A stretch of 64,000 bases of DNA from Flammeovirga sp. EKP202. Lineage in GTDB: Bacteria; Bacteroidota; Bacteroidia; Cytophagales; Flammeovirgaceae. Location of the stretch: positions 62,001-126,000 of the forward strand of contig NZ_JACVVP010000014.1 in the NCBI RefSeq assembly GCF_014534745.1, written 5' to 3'. The position numbers and the translations under genes are program-made. Below, one piece after another: positions 1 through 8,691 of the stretch. The notes below the pieces were generated by a model. The model was not told where the DNA came from, made no database searches, and worked only from the letters and a program-made list of their open reading frames with translations. The stretch's first letter is position 1; the number at the start of each line of letters is the position of its first letter.

Positions 1-821
1 TGTTCATTATAAAGCCTTTGGTTGAGGTGAGGGGTAAGGTTGTTGATTTTTTTTCGTTGAAAATAAATCGGTTCAGTAAGAGCGGTATTCAAAGTACTTT
101 TATCGAATAACCCCATTTCATAATACCTTTCCAACCATATATTTCTTTCTTTTTTCAGTTGTTTTTTTGAGCTATTAATGGCTAATGAAGTAGGTCGGTT
201 AGGGATAATAGATAAAAGGCAAGCCTCTGCTGGACTCAGAAGTAAAGGTTTTTTTTGAAGGTATAATAATGAAGCTGAATAAATACCCTCAATGTTTCCA
301 CCAAAAGGGATAAGGTTGAGGTATAGATTTAAAATTTCATCTTTGGAATAAGTGATTTCCAGTTGAATAGCTTTTAATATTTCTACTATTTTATTCCAAT
401 AGGTTCTCTTCTTGGGTTCCAACAAACGAATCACTTGCATACTTATAGTAGATGCTCCTGAGGTTCTTTTCCCCGTCAAAAGGTTATTTATAAAAGCCCT
501 CCCAATGGCTAAAGGGTCAACACCGAAATGATAGTAAAACCATTGGTCTTCTTTTTCTATGATAGCTTGTTTGAAAAAGTTTGATACACTGTCGTTTTCA
601 ACATGAAGCCTCCATTTATCAGTGGTGTTAAGCGTGGCCCCTATAATATTATTATTTGATGATAATACCACTTGACCATAGGTGGTTTTAACATTATAAG
701 GAAACAAGAATTTAACTATCACTATAATTTGAAATAGGATAATTATAAGAAAGCTTACTCTAATTAAAAGTTTCTTTGTTAAGTGATTGGTATTTAACTC
801 TTTAACTTGTGAATTATTCAA
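1..821 (-). CDS. pbpC: Penicillin-binding protein 1C, N-terminal part (cut by window edge)
   Basis: Peptidoglycan glycosyltransferase that polymerises lipid II outside the inner membrane. About 273 residues are present; the transpeptidase half lies beyond position 1. A membrane anchor (about residues 19-40) is followed by a GT51 domain with its usual motifs: EDQWFYYHFG, where Glu91 is the expected catalytic residue; GASTISMQ (123-130); KIVEILKAIQLE; and the YLNxxPFGGN motif at about 167-176. The PFGGNIEGI form of this last motif resembles PBP1C more than PBP1A. There is no in-frame ATG near the start. Reading back from the anchor, the frame stops at a TAA just upstream of ATT-TTG, so TTG at 821 is the most likely start. 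The gene is complete as far as visible, without frameshift. Family assignment is firm; the 1C subclass is likely. Confidence 0.85.
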   Translation of the reverse strand, partial: MNNSQVKELNTNHLTKKLLIRVSFLIIILFQIIVIVKFLFPYNVKTTYGQVVLSSNNNIIGATLNTTDKWRLHVENDSVSNFFKQAIIEKEDQWFYYHFGVDPLAIGRAFINNLLTGKRTSGASTISMQVIRLLEPKKRTYWNKIVEILKAIQLEITYSKDEILNLYLNLIPFGGNIEGIYSASLLYLQKKPLLLSPAEACLLSIIPNRPTSLAINSSKKQLKKERNIWLERYYEMGLFDKSTLNTALTEPIYFQRKKINNLTPHLNQRLYNE

Positions 822-1074
822 AATGGATTCTTAATTTATTGTTCATTACAAAGAAAAGGTAACTATTTACTTTATTAAAGTGATCTTTTCTCAAATAATA
901 GAGTTTGTTATTAGCCCAGAATTATAGGATTCTTATCATCTGCTAGTATAAAAAATCAAGCAAGTTAGAACCCAACAAAAGTACATTTTATTTCAAATAT
1001 TTTGGATTAAAAAGTACTAATTTCTAGATCTCATTTCGACCTAGTTACTACCCTTTATCAACTATCATTATCTC

Positions 1075-2709
1075 ATGAAGACAAAATTTTATCCATTCCT
1101 AATTTTCATTTTGACTTTGAGTCTAACGACTGCCAGTCATTCACAAACTTTTGAAGAAAACACAATCCGATTTCCAATGCTACACGAATATGATGGTAAT
1201 TATCATATTAATCCGATGGGAGATCAAGGCTTGATTGTGCTAAGAAACAGATATGCTGGAGAAGAAAAAGATATCGTTTCAGAATTAGAAGTAACGTATA
1301 TCAAATCAAATTTTCAGAAAAAATGGGTGAAGACCATCAGTCTGACTCATTATGGAGATTTTCTTTCAGAAGACTTTGACGATAAATACGCTTATTATTT
1401 GATGCGTTCAAGCAAAAGGAACTATCAAGTGTTACGTATTCATCTTGAAGATGGATCTCATAAGGTATTTTTCTACAGAAATGTAGAGAAAATGACCATT
1501 GATTATTTCGAGATAGAGGATAATGTCTGCTTCTTAGGAGGGGCCGCAGATGCGAGGCCATTTGTTTCACGTTGGGATCTTGAGAGTGGTAAAAGAACTA
1601 TTTTACCTTCCATCAACCAACTCAATGGAGGTGTTGTTTGTATGAAATGGGATCATAAAGTGGATCTTCTTACTGTTGTGATCAAAGCTGAAATGTCAAG
1701 TGAACATAGAGGTGTTTATATTAATGACTATACAGTGGATGGGCGATTGGATAAGCAATATTTTGAGGAAGCACAAAGGGATTATAACTACTTAACTTTC
1801 CGACCTTATCATAATACAAAAGGAGAATTGATGATCATTGGGACCTATGGTTTAGGGAGTTATGAAGAAGATGTGCAAGGGGTGTATACCATGGCTGTTG
1901 GGAGAAACAGTTATCGTTTGAGACCGAAGTTTTATGATTTCTTATTCTTCAATAATTTCAATAGTCACCTAAGTGAGAAAGAACAAGAACACATCAAAGA
2001 AAAATTTCAAAATAAAAGAGAGAGAAACAAGGTTATTCCACAGCATCTTACATTACAAGAGCATGAATTACAATTTATGAATGGTCAGATTGTTTTTGTG
2101 ATGGAGGAAATGGAATATACTTATCCTTTTACTAGTGATGCTAAATATACTACTGAGAGTTTCTTCTCTAGAGCAGATGTTCCTACTCCAAAGCGGTTTT
2201 TACAGAATTATGAGAATCAAATCATGAAAAAAGGGGAATACATTCCTTATGCATTGAATGTTGATAAATTAAAAGGGGGAAATCCGTTCCCTTTGGAATG
2301 TCGCTACAAAAGAGTTATCGCATGTGGATTTGATCCTGAAAATGGAAAAATGCAATGGGACAATACCTATATGGCTAGAAGCTTAAAGAACAAATTACCT
2401 GTAGAGTCTGTTCAAGCATATGCAGATCATAAAAAAGTAGCTTTTCTACATGTGAGTAGAGATAGCTTTTTCTACAAAATATCGAACCGTTTAGAATATG
2501 AAGAAGGATGTAAAGTAGTGGTTTACAAAGATTATTCCCCCGCAAATGATGTTGAAAAATATATTAACGGAGGGGTAAGTCATTGGTACGAAAATCATTT
2601 TATTCATACTGGAACAAAGAAAATAACATCATCTATAAATCGTCACGAAACCCAGCAATATTTCTTCCTTACCTGTCTCTCTTACAGCAATCGTCAGTAT
2701 AGCGAATAA
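1075..2709 (+). CDS. Exported protein of unknown function (544 aa)
   Basis: I do not recognise this protein. It begins with a clear signal peptide (MKTKFYPFLIFILTLSLTTA, cleavage probably after SHSQ), so it should be periplasmic or at the outer membrane. The rest is soluble, rich in Tyr and Phe, with no further membrane segment and no T9SS sorting domain at the C-terminus. The spacing of short hydrophobic strands with turns (for example MGDQGLIVLRNRY and GGAADARPFVSRWDLESGK) would suit a beta-propeller, but this is only an impression. It stands alone between the divergent pbpC gene and the glutamate dehydrogenase gene. There is no obvious terminator in the 130 bases after it. Confidence 0.7.
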   Translation: MKTKFYPFLIFILTLSLTTASHSQTFEENTIRFPMLHEYDGNYHINPMGDQGLIVLRNRYAGEEKDIVSELEVTYIKSNFQKKWVKTISLTHYGDFLSEDFDDKYAYYLMRSSKRNYQVLRIHLEDGSHKVFFYRNVEKMTIDYFEIEDNVCFLGGAADARPFVSRWDLESGKRTILPSINQLNGGVVCMKWDHKVDLLTVVIKAEMSSEHRGVYINDYTVDGRLDKQYFEEAQRDYNYLTFRPYHNTKGELMIIGTYGLGSYEEDVQGVYTMAVGRNSYRLRPKFYDFLFFNNFNSHLSEKEQEHIKEKFQNKRERNKVIPQHLTLQEHELQFMNGQIVFVMEEMEYTYPFTSDAKYTTESFFSRADVPTPKRFLQNYENQIMKKGEYIPYALNVDKLKGGNPFPLECRYKRVIACGFDPENGKMQWDNTYMARSLKNKLPVESVQAYADHKKVAFLHVSRDSFFYKISNRLEYEEGCKVVVYKDYSPANDVEKYINGGVSHWYENHFIHTGTKKITSSINRHETQQYFFLTCLSYSNRQYSE

Positions 2710-2842
2710 GAAAATATCCATTTGATTATAAAATGGTTAGGAATTATTCTTCAATCATTTTGAACAAATAATTTGCTTATTTGAATGGATTTTAAGGTAT
2801 TTGCATTAATAAACGTAATATTTACACATAAAATAAATTTAC

Positions 2843-4114
2843 ATGGGGTACATTGAACCTGCACCAATTACTGACAAGGAGAATCCATTTGAGTCTATGA
2901 TGGAGCGATTCAATATCGCTGCCGAAAAGCTTGGGTTAGATTTAGAAACTTATGAGGTTTTAAAAAGTCCTGCAAAACAAGTGATTGTGTCATTACCCAT
3001 TGTGATGGATGATGGCCATAAAAAAGTATTCGAGGGATACAGAGTAATACATTCCAATACGTTAGGACCTTCTAAAGGAGGGGTTCGTTATGATATGGAT
3101 GTGAATCTTGATGAGGTGAAAGCGTTGGCCGCATGGATGACATGGAAATGTGCCGTTGTAGATATTCCATATGGGGGAGCCAAAGGAGGGATCAAATGTG
3201 ATCCTGCAAATATGTCAAAAGGTGAACTCGAAAGGTTGACAAGAGCTTACACTGTAAAAATGTATGAAATCTTTGGTCCTGATATTGACATCCCTGCACC
3301 AGATATGGGAACAGGTCCTCAGGAAATGGCTTGGATTATGGATGAATATTCCAAAGCACAAGGTAAAACGGTTCAAGCCGTAGTAACTGGAAAACCATTG
3401 GTTTTGGGTGGTTCTCTTGGTAGAGTAGAAGCGACCGGTAGAGGCGTAATGGTTTCAGCTATGGAAGCTTTACGTAAGATGAAAATCAATCCTAATGGTG
3501 CAACTGCTGCCATTCAAGGTTTTGGTAACGTTGGAAGTAATGCCGCTAAGCTGTTAGCTCAAAAAGGATTAAAAATTACAGCCATCTCAGATCATACAGG
3601 AGCGTTTTTTAATCCTGATGGTATTGATTTGAGAGAAGCCAGTGAATATAGAGCTACTTATAAAACCCTAGAAGGTTTTACAGGTGGGGAGAAGATCACC
3701 AATGAGGCATTATTGGAACTAGAAGTAGATGTCTTGGTTCCAGCTGCCAAGGAAGATGTGATCAATATAAAAAATGCAGATGCCATTAAAGCAAAATTAA
3801 TTGTAGAAGGAGCCAATGGCCCAACAGGTGCTAAAGCTGATAAAATTCTACATGAGAAAGGCGTGGTCGTAGTACCTGATATTTTGGCAAATGCAGGAGG
3901 GGTTACAGTTTCTTACTTCGAATGGGTGCAAAACCGATTAGGTTACAAATGGACTCGTGATAGAGTAAATAGAAGAAGTGACCGAATTATGAAAGAAGCT
4001 TTCGAAAGAGTGTTTGGTATTGCCGAAAAGCACAATGTATCTCTTCGTATCGCATCGTATATGGTGGCCATTACGAAAGTAGCAGATACTTACAAACTAA
4101 GAGGCTCTTTCTAA
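2843..4114 (+). CDS. gdhA: Glutamate dehydrogenase (Glu/Leu/Phe/Val dehydrogenase family)
   Basis: Cytoplasmic enzyme interconverting glutamate and 2-oxoglutarate plus ammonia with NAD(P). The 423-residue length matches the hexameric small-type GDH. The substrate-binding lysine is in WMTWK (Lys102), the catalytic lysine in PYGGAKGG (Lys114) and the catalytic aspartate in PAPDMGT (Asp154). The Rossmann motif GFGNVGS lies at 226-232. The C-terminal half keeps the ILANAGGVTVSYFEW signature. The ATG at 2843 follows a short AT-rich leader. The gene is monocistronic and ends at a hairpin (4187-4221). Leucine and phenylalanine dehydrogenases belong to the same superfamily, but they are shorter and lack this N-terminal arrangement. 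Confidence 0.95.
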   Translation: MGYIEPAPITDKENPFESMMERFNIAAEKLGLDLETYEVLKSPAKQVIVSLPIVMDDGHKKVFEGYRVIHSNTLGPSKGGVRYDMDVNLDEVKALAAWMTWKCAVVDIPYGGAKGGIKCDPANMSKGELERLTRAYTVKMYEIFGPDIDIPAPDMGTGPQEMAWIMDEYSKAQGKTVQAVVTGKPLVLGGSLGRVEATGRGVMVSAMEALRKMKINPNGATAAIQGFGNVGSNAAKLLAQKGLKITAISDHTGAFFNPDGIDLREASEYRATYKTLEGFTGGEKITNEALLELEVDVLVPAAKEDVINIKNADAIKAKLIVEGANGPTGAKADKILHEKGVVVVPDILANAGGVTVSYFEWVQNRLGYKWTRDRVNRRSDRIMKEAFERVFGIAEKHNVSLRIASYMVAITKVADTYKLRGSF

Positions 4115-4186
4115 TACTTATAAGCAGATGTTTGCCATTTGTTTTAAACATTGAGAAAATTAAATTTTACTTGGTTATATAGATTG

Positions 4187-4221
4187 AATAGGGGACAAGA
4201 CTAATCTTGTTCCTTATTTTT
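4187..4221 (+). terminator. Rho-independent terminator after gdhA
   Basis: A 14-bp stem (two G-T pairs) closes a four-base loop and is followed by T-rich sequence. The loop holds the stop codon of the convergent gene on the minus strand, so the hairpin extends into its 3' end. Confidence 0.7.
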
Positions 4222-5361
4222 TATGTTATTTTTTCCCATGACGGCATCAAAAGTGCTCTTTATAAAATGGTTGGTCCACTGAACTGTATTATTCAGTCGA
4301 GGTCCCATATCAAAACGATACCCACAATTCACTTCGAAATTGGTGAAATAGCTGATTGCTAAAAATTCTTGATCTAGAACCGAAGGTAATACACTATAAG
4401 TAATTTCTGAATTGACAGATAATGTAATAAACATCCTTTTTGTATTATAACCAGCCGAACCTTTAACATCCAAGGCAGGGATGAAAGCATAGCGAGTACC
4501 GGACTCAGTAGCCAGTGTATAACTTTGATGTTGTACACCAGCTCCAACACCAACCATAGCACCTAGGTAAAACCCTTTCCACACCAACACACCTGCACCT
4601 CCTCCAATTAAAGTGAGGTCATTCATCGTAAGTCGACTCATCGTTCCAAACTTTGATGCTGGATTTCTTGCTAATGGAGGCAAAAAAGGAGCACTTGCAT
4701 TGTAATTTTCCGAACGATAGCGCCCTTTAAAATAGGTGGTGAAGGCACTTCTAAGTTGAATTTCTTTTTGTTTGAAGATGGCTTTATAACTAAACTTCTT
4801 ATTCGAAAATCGAACCGCATGAAGATTGATCGACCGTGTGATAATATCACCTCTGATTAGCTTTTGAGGGGTATTCCAAGTACTGTCATAAATGCCTGTA
4901 TTCGTTTCTGTAAAACCCGAATAGCGATAATATTCTGCATCCAAATACCATTTCTTGACAAAACCATCCACTCTTAGTCGAAAGACACTTGATTTTCCAT
5001 AAATGCTCTCATCATATTCTGAAATAGGTGTCTGTACACTGGCACGAACTCCTAAATTCCCAAAGCTGATACCAAGACCAATCAAATAGCTGTTGTTGGG
5101 AACGTAAATGACATCTTTTGGTCGATCTCTTAAGATCAAACCATCACTGTCCCACCAATTTTTAGGAGGATAATTGTTGAAAAGTAATGTTAGTTTTGAA
5201 TTGGAGAGAAAGACACTTCCTGTAATTTTATCATTGATATCTCTCACATATCCATTCAACTGAGTACTATCTTTCAGGGATTGACTAAAACTAAAAGACG
5301 GAACTATGAAAGTGATAAGAAGAAGTAATATGTGAATAAGGTGATTTCTCATACGTTGCAA
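4201..5361 (-). CDS. DUF4421-like outer-membrane protein
   Basis: Predicted outer-membrane beta-barrel of unknown function. A signal peptide (residues about 1-26, ending FSFSQ) is followed by a segment resembling the Bacteroidota DUF4421 family: a short periplasmic start, NNSYLIGLGISFGNLGVRA, and alternating amphipathic strands to the end. The 386-residue length fits a barrel of 12-14 strands. The C-terminus (NTVQWTNHFIKSTFDAVMG) is not a T9SS domain. The gene is convergent with gdhA, shares its terminator hairpin, and has no operon partner. DUF4421 is assigned from memory of the pattern; the barrel prediction is safer than the family name. Confidence 0.6.
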   Translation of the reverse strand: MQRMRNHLIHILLLLITFIVPSFSFSQSLKDSTQLNGYVRDINDKITGSVFLSNSKLTLLFNNYPPKNWWDSDGLILRDRPKDVIYVPNNSYLIGLGISFGNLGVRASVQTPISEYDESIYGKSSVFRLRVDGFVKKWYLDAEYYRYSGFTETNTGIYDSTWNTPQKLIRGDIITRSINLHAVRFSNKKFSYKAIFKQKEIQLRSAFTTYFKGRYRSENYNASAPFLPPLARNPASKFGTMSRLTMNDLTLIGGGAGVLVWKGFYLGAMVGVGAGVQHQSYTLATESGTRYAFIPALDVKGSAGYNTKRMFITLSVNSEITYSVLPSVLDQEFLAISYFTNFEVNCGYRFDMGPRLNNTVQWTNHFIKSTFDAVMGKNNIKNKEQD

Positions 5362-5730
5362 TGATGAAATAAACTCTAGAAAGTTACATTTTTTGAGAGT
5401 TAAGTCACAAAAAGAGAAGTCTTTAAGAGAGTTTTTTATAAATTAAGAAGAAATTCAATGATAAGTTGAATGCTAAAATAGATTATCATCAATTCTTTAT
5501 TGTTTTCTGAAAACATCATTTTACTCAATACCAATTTTTACCTTTAACCTTTTTGGTAAAACATAAAAGAATTCTTGCAGTATAGAAGGTTTAGATTTAT
5601 ATTTTTACATTTGTGAAAATGGAATGTTTATACTAAAATTTCAGTAGGTATTTTAAAACTTTTTATTATTGAATTTGTTTCACTTTTTATTTGCTTCATT
5701 TATATTAAACACTCTGACTATTAATTAATT
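5362..5730. other. 369-base divergent intergenic region
   Basis: Very AT-rich spacer between two divergent genes. Apart from the promoter-like TAnnTTTG at 5606-5613 I see no ORF, repeat or RNA structure. Confidence 0.5.
5606..5613 (+). promoter_or_regulatory. Bacteroidota -7 element (TACATTTG)
   Basis: Exact match to TAnnTTTG, 118 bases before the peroxiredoxin-like gene. No convincing -33 TTTG at the usual 19-21 base spacing, so this is a candidate only. Confidence 0.35.
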
Positions 5731-6399
5731 ATGCTTAATTTTCAAATGTATTTCCCAAACATCAATTCAAACCGATTTTTAAAGGCAATTTTAATCTTAA
5801 TTCTTGGGTCATTATCAGCTACAGCCTTTGCTCAAAGTATACCAGGAAACGCCTCAGACATTTCACCTTTACTTATTGGAGAATATATTCCGAAAGATAT
5901 TATTCTTCGTGACGTAGATGGAAATGAGATCAACCTCAGAAAAGAGATGAATAAGAAGCCGACGGTACTCATTTTCTACAGAGGAGGTTGGTGTCCTTAT
6001 TGTAACAGACAGTTATCTGGATTAGGAGAGGTGTCTGATTATCTTGTAAGTATTGGCTATCAAATTATCGCTATATCACCCGATACACCGGAGCATTTAG
6101 CACTTACTTATGACAAACATATGATGAATTACTCTTTATTGTCAGATAGTGATATGATTGCGGCTAAAAGTTTTGGCTTAGCTTTCGAACTTACTGAAAA
6201 GGAATTCAGTAAATATACCAATCTAGGGATGGATATTGTCATGACAACAGGAGGAAGACATAAAATGCTACCTGTTCCTGCGGTATTCTTTGTACGTCAG
6301 AATGGCGAGATTAATTTTGAGTACATCAACCCTAACTTCAAGAAAAGAATTAGTTCATCTCTGTTAATTACAGCGGCAGAGACAATGAGTTCTGAGTAG
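5731..6399 (+). CDS. Exported peroxiredoxin-like (AhpC/TSA) protein
   Basis: Thioredoxin-fold protein probably acting on peroxides or thiols in the periplasm. After an N-terminal signal peptide ending ATAFAQ (about residue 35) comes a peroxiredoxin-like domain with GGWCPYCNRQL. That CxxC sits where AhpC/TSA proteins have their peroxidatic cysteine, and the pattern is typical of the 'peroxiredoxin-like family' rather than of classical AhpC. The downstream sequence IAISPDTPEHL and the loop PAVFFVRQNGEINF also fit this fold. The 222-residue length is normal. The first Met (5731) gives a long n-region; Met at residue 6 is an alternative. No neighbour suggests a specific reductase partner. Confidence 0.8.
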   Translation: MLNFQMYFPNINSNRFLKAILILILGSLSATAFAQSIPGNASDISPLLIGEYIPKDIILRDVDGNEINLRKEMNKKPTVLIFYRGGWCPYCNRQLSGLGEVSDYLVSIGYQIIAISPDTPEHLALTYDKHMMNYSLLSDSDMIAAKSFGLAFELTEKEFSKYTNLGMDIVMTTGGRHKMLPVPAVFFVRQNGEINFEYINPNFKKRISSSLLITAAETMSSE

Positions 6400-6503
6400 G
6401 TTTTATCATATCATTCTGTTTTGGTGATAGGCGTCAGCGTAAATGATAACATAAGTGTTTATATTACAGTTAATAAATCTTTAACCTATAAAACACTACT
6501 GTC

Positions 6504-7247
6504 ATGGACGCAAATATCTATTCTCAACTTATTAAAAACATTGAATTACAGTTTCGGAAAAAATTGAAGAAACATCCTTATTCTAAAGGAATGGTGGTGA
6601 CTATTTCAAGAGAATATGGGTCAGGTGTAAGAGATGTTGGAGAAAAATTAGTACAAAAACTGAATGATCAAAAAATTGGTTTCAACCTTAATGATCAACC
6701 TTGGAAACTTATTGATACAACTGTCATCCATGATCTTTCTGAAAAATTAAAAGTTTCCTATAAAGATGTGGAGGAATATGTTCCTTTTGAAAAGAAAGGT
6801 TTCGTAGAACAGTTAATCCATTCTTTTGGTAAGAATTACAATAAATTAGATGGTCATCTAACTTCAGCTTTGGAAGCCGTAATGCATACTTACTTTGAAA
6901 GAGGTAATGTAGTGATCTTGGGTAGAGGAGGTGGATACTTTGCTTCAATGTTGAAGAACGCTTTAAGAATAAAGATCAACAGCACTTATCAGTTTAGAGT
7001 AGGTGAAATTATGAAAAACCATAATTTGACTTACAATGATGCTAAGCTAAAAATGCTAGAATTTAGCAAATTGAGAAATGATTTCTTGGAGCACATTCAA
7101 AAAGGAAATGAAGAGATCCATGATACCGTCATTGATCGTACGCGATTAGATGATGATACTCTAGCAGATTATCTTCTTTCTTTTACAAGTGCCAAAGCAA
7201 AAGATCTAACAAGGTTGAAAAATACAGCACAGTTGGAAAAAGTTTAA
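6504..7247 (+). CDS. Cytidylate kinase-like family protein
   Basis: Cytoplasmic P-loop protein of the cytidylate-kinase-like family (Pfam Cytidylate_kin2). The nucleotide-binding start is VVTISREYGSGVRDVGEKL, the ISREYGSGG-type loop of this family, which departs from a canonical Walker A. Later signatures include VVILGRGGGYFA and the arginine-rich segment DTVIDRTRLDD. The true substrate is not known for most members; genuine CMP kinase (Cmk) has a different N-terminus and would be elsewhere. A lysine-rich start (KKLKKHPYSK) precedes the domain. It is monocistronic, with a strong hairpin immediately after its stop codon. Confidence 0.8.
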   Translation: MDANIYSQLIKNIELQFRKKLKKHPYSKGMVVTISREYGSGVRDVGEKLVQKLNDQKIGFNLNDQPWKLIDTTVIHDLSEKLKVSYKDVEEYVPFEKKGFVEQLIHSFGKNYNKLDGHLTSALEAVMHTYFERGNVVILGRGGGYFASMLKNALRIKINSTYQFRVGEIMKNHNLTYNDAKLKMLEFSKLRNDFLEHIQKGNEEIHDTVIDRTRLDDDTLADYLLSFTSAKAKDLTRLKNTAQLEKV

Positions 7248-7250
7248 ATA

Positions 7251-7288
7251 AAAAAGTCCCTTCTGATTAAGTTCAGAAGGGACTTTTT
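7251..7288. terminator. Bidirectional terminator
   Basis: Perfect 16-bp stem with a six-base loop, A-rich on one side and T-rich on the other, exactly between convergent genes. It serves both the kinase-like gene and the ccm cluster. Confidence 0.9.
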
Positions 7289-7305
7289 GTATCTAGGCTG
7301 AAATA

Positions 7306-7722
7306 TTATAATTCAGTTTCTTCGTATTTTGAAGGGCATTTCATCAAAATTTCACTTGCGAGAAATTCTTGACCTTCGCCTTTTGCTCTACCGATCACCA
7401 CTACTTTTTCAGATTTTTCAAAATCTCTCATAGAGGCAGGAGGTGAATAACAAACTACTTTCTTCACTACGTTTTTATCGTCTACTAAAGTAAAGGCAAG
7501 GTAATTAGGGTCTTTAGCAGGATTATAATCAATACCGATTACATTTCCATTTTTGTCTTTTTGAAGCTCGCCAATCACATGAACTTTTGATGTATTTCCA
7601 TCTTCTGCTAAACTGTAAGCTTCAGTGAAATCAACATATTGACTCGCATCGCCGGCAGTGACAACTAGAATACTGATCATTACAGCAATGATCACTAATC
7701 CAAAAATATGAGACTTTTTCAT
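7306..7722 (-). CDS. ccmE: Cytochrome c maturation protein CcmE (CxxxY type)
   Basis: Periplasmic haem chaperone of System I cytochrome c maturation: it holds haem covalently and passes it to apocytochrome. There is one N-terminal membrane anchor (residues 7-23), then an OB-fold domain. Classical CcmE binds haem through a histidine in a conserved motif. Here the C-terminus reads MKCPSKYEE, placing Cys129 and Tyr133 in the CxxxY pattern of the variant CcmE proteins. It is last in the ccmB-C-D-E order; 16 bases separate it from ccmD. At 138 residues it is of normal length. Identification is strong from the fold, the motif and the neighbours. Confidence 0.9.
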   Translation of the reverse strand: MKKSHIFGLVIIAVMISILVVTAGDASQYVDFTEAYSLAEDGNTSKVHVIGELQKDKNGNVIGIDYNPAKDPNYLAFTLVDDKNVVKKVVCYSPPASMRDFEKSEKVVVIGRAKGEGQEFLASEILMKCPSKYEETEL

Positions 7723-7738
7723 AATGTGTTTAGATGTT

Positions 7739-7990
7739 TTATTGTTCTTCTACCATTTTCTCCAACTTACTTACCTTTTTATCTACCATAAAAAGATAAA
7801 TTGTCATGCCAACCCATAAAGCTGCAATTACAGCTACAACAACGTATATTTTTCCATTATCACGCATTAGGTCGGCCATCTCTACGCTACTGTTACCGTA
7901 GTCATCAGAAGTGATAGGAATTTTATCTTGAGCAATTGCATTGATCACGGTTACTAATGCTAATGTGATCATTGAAAGCATTTTTTTCAT
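7739..7990 (-). CDS. ccmD: CcmD-like small membrane protein
   Basis: 83-residue protein with a signal-like N-terminus (ending INAIAQ), a short periplasmic stretch, and one membrane helix (IYVVVAVIAALWVGMTIYLF) followed by a charged tail KKVSKLEKMVEEQ. CcmD in System I is a small single-span protein needed to release haem-loaded CcmE from CcmC. It is recognised here by topology and by its place between ccmC and ccmE (13 and 16 bases away), not by strong sequence motifs. The N-terminal signal and periplasmic part make it longer than proteobacterial CcmD. Confidence 0.75.
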   Translation of the reverse strand: MKKMLSMITLALVTVINAIAQDKIPITSDDYGNSSVEMADLMRDNGKIYVVVAVIAALWVGMTIYLFMVDKKVSKLEKMVEEQ

Positions 7991-8003
7991 TGTATATATA
8001 AAT

Positions 8004-8669
8004 TTACTCGTTTTCTAATAATTGATTCTCGACCGTTCTCATTCTTACATTCAAACTAGTAAACCATACGCCTAGTAATGTCCACCCAATGATAGCAGGA
8101 TAAAATACCAAACGAAGTTTACTGTCCAAGTCATACGCATTGAAACCTGGGTTACCTCCGTTGCCAGGATGTAAAGAGTCCGTAAGACGTGGTAGAACGA
8201 AAATAAGTGGAATAAAAATCGCAAAAGCAAAAATGTTGAAAATGGCACTTATTCTTGCCTTTTGTTCTTCATCCTTAAATGAACCTCTCAGAATTACATA
8301 AGCAAAGTAAAACATCAAACCACCTGCGGCACCATTTTGTTTGGGGTCTCCACTCCAGTAGGCTCCCCAAGTGAATTTGGCCCAGATCATACCAGTGACG
8401 ATACCCAAGATACCGAACAAAATACCAGTATTAGCTAGTTCAGCCGCCCAAAGGTCGTGTTTCAAATCCTGAGATTTCAGGTATTTAATGGAATAAACCA
8501 TAGATGCTAAAAGCACGATGATCATTCCAAACCACATCGGAACATGGAAGTATAAATTTCTGATTGTTTCGTTTAGTATGTCTAAGCGAGGGACTTCCAG
8601 TAATAATCCACCTATAATGGTATAGGCCATAAGGACTAATGCTGTAATTTTCCACCAAGCACCTTTCAT
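8004..8669 (-). CDS. ccmC: Haem lyase/exporter subunit CcmC
   Basis: Integral membrane protein of the haem-handling family that delivers haem to CcmE. Six membrane helices can be read in 221 residues. The two expected haem-ligand histidines are His42 (NLYFHVPMWFG) and His167 (LTDSLHPGNGG). Between them is the tryptophan-rich loop WGAYWSGDPKQNG at 101-113, which is the WWD signature with a Gly where many families have Trp. That loop is at the periplasmic face and holds haem in characterised relatives. The ATG at 8669 follows ccmB by 22 bases, so the gene is co-transcribed. Confidence 0.9.
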   Translation of the reverse strand: MKGAWWKITALVLMAYTIIGGLLLEVPRLDILNETIRNLYFHVPMWFGMIIVLLASMVYSIKYLKSQDLKHDLWAAELANTGILFGILGIVTGMIWAKFTWGAYWSGDPKQNGAAGGLMFYFAYVILRGSFKDEEQKARISAIFNIFAFAIFIPLIFVLPRLTDSLHPGNGGNPGFNAYDLDSKLRLVFYPAIIGWTLLGVWFTSLNVRMRTVENQLLENE

Positions 8670-8691
8670 TGCTGTTTAATTTAATTTTTAT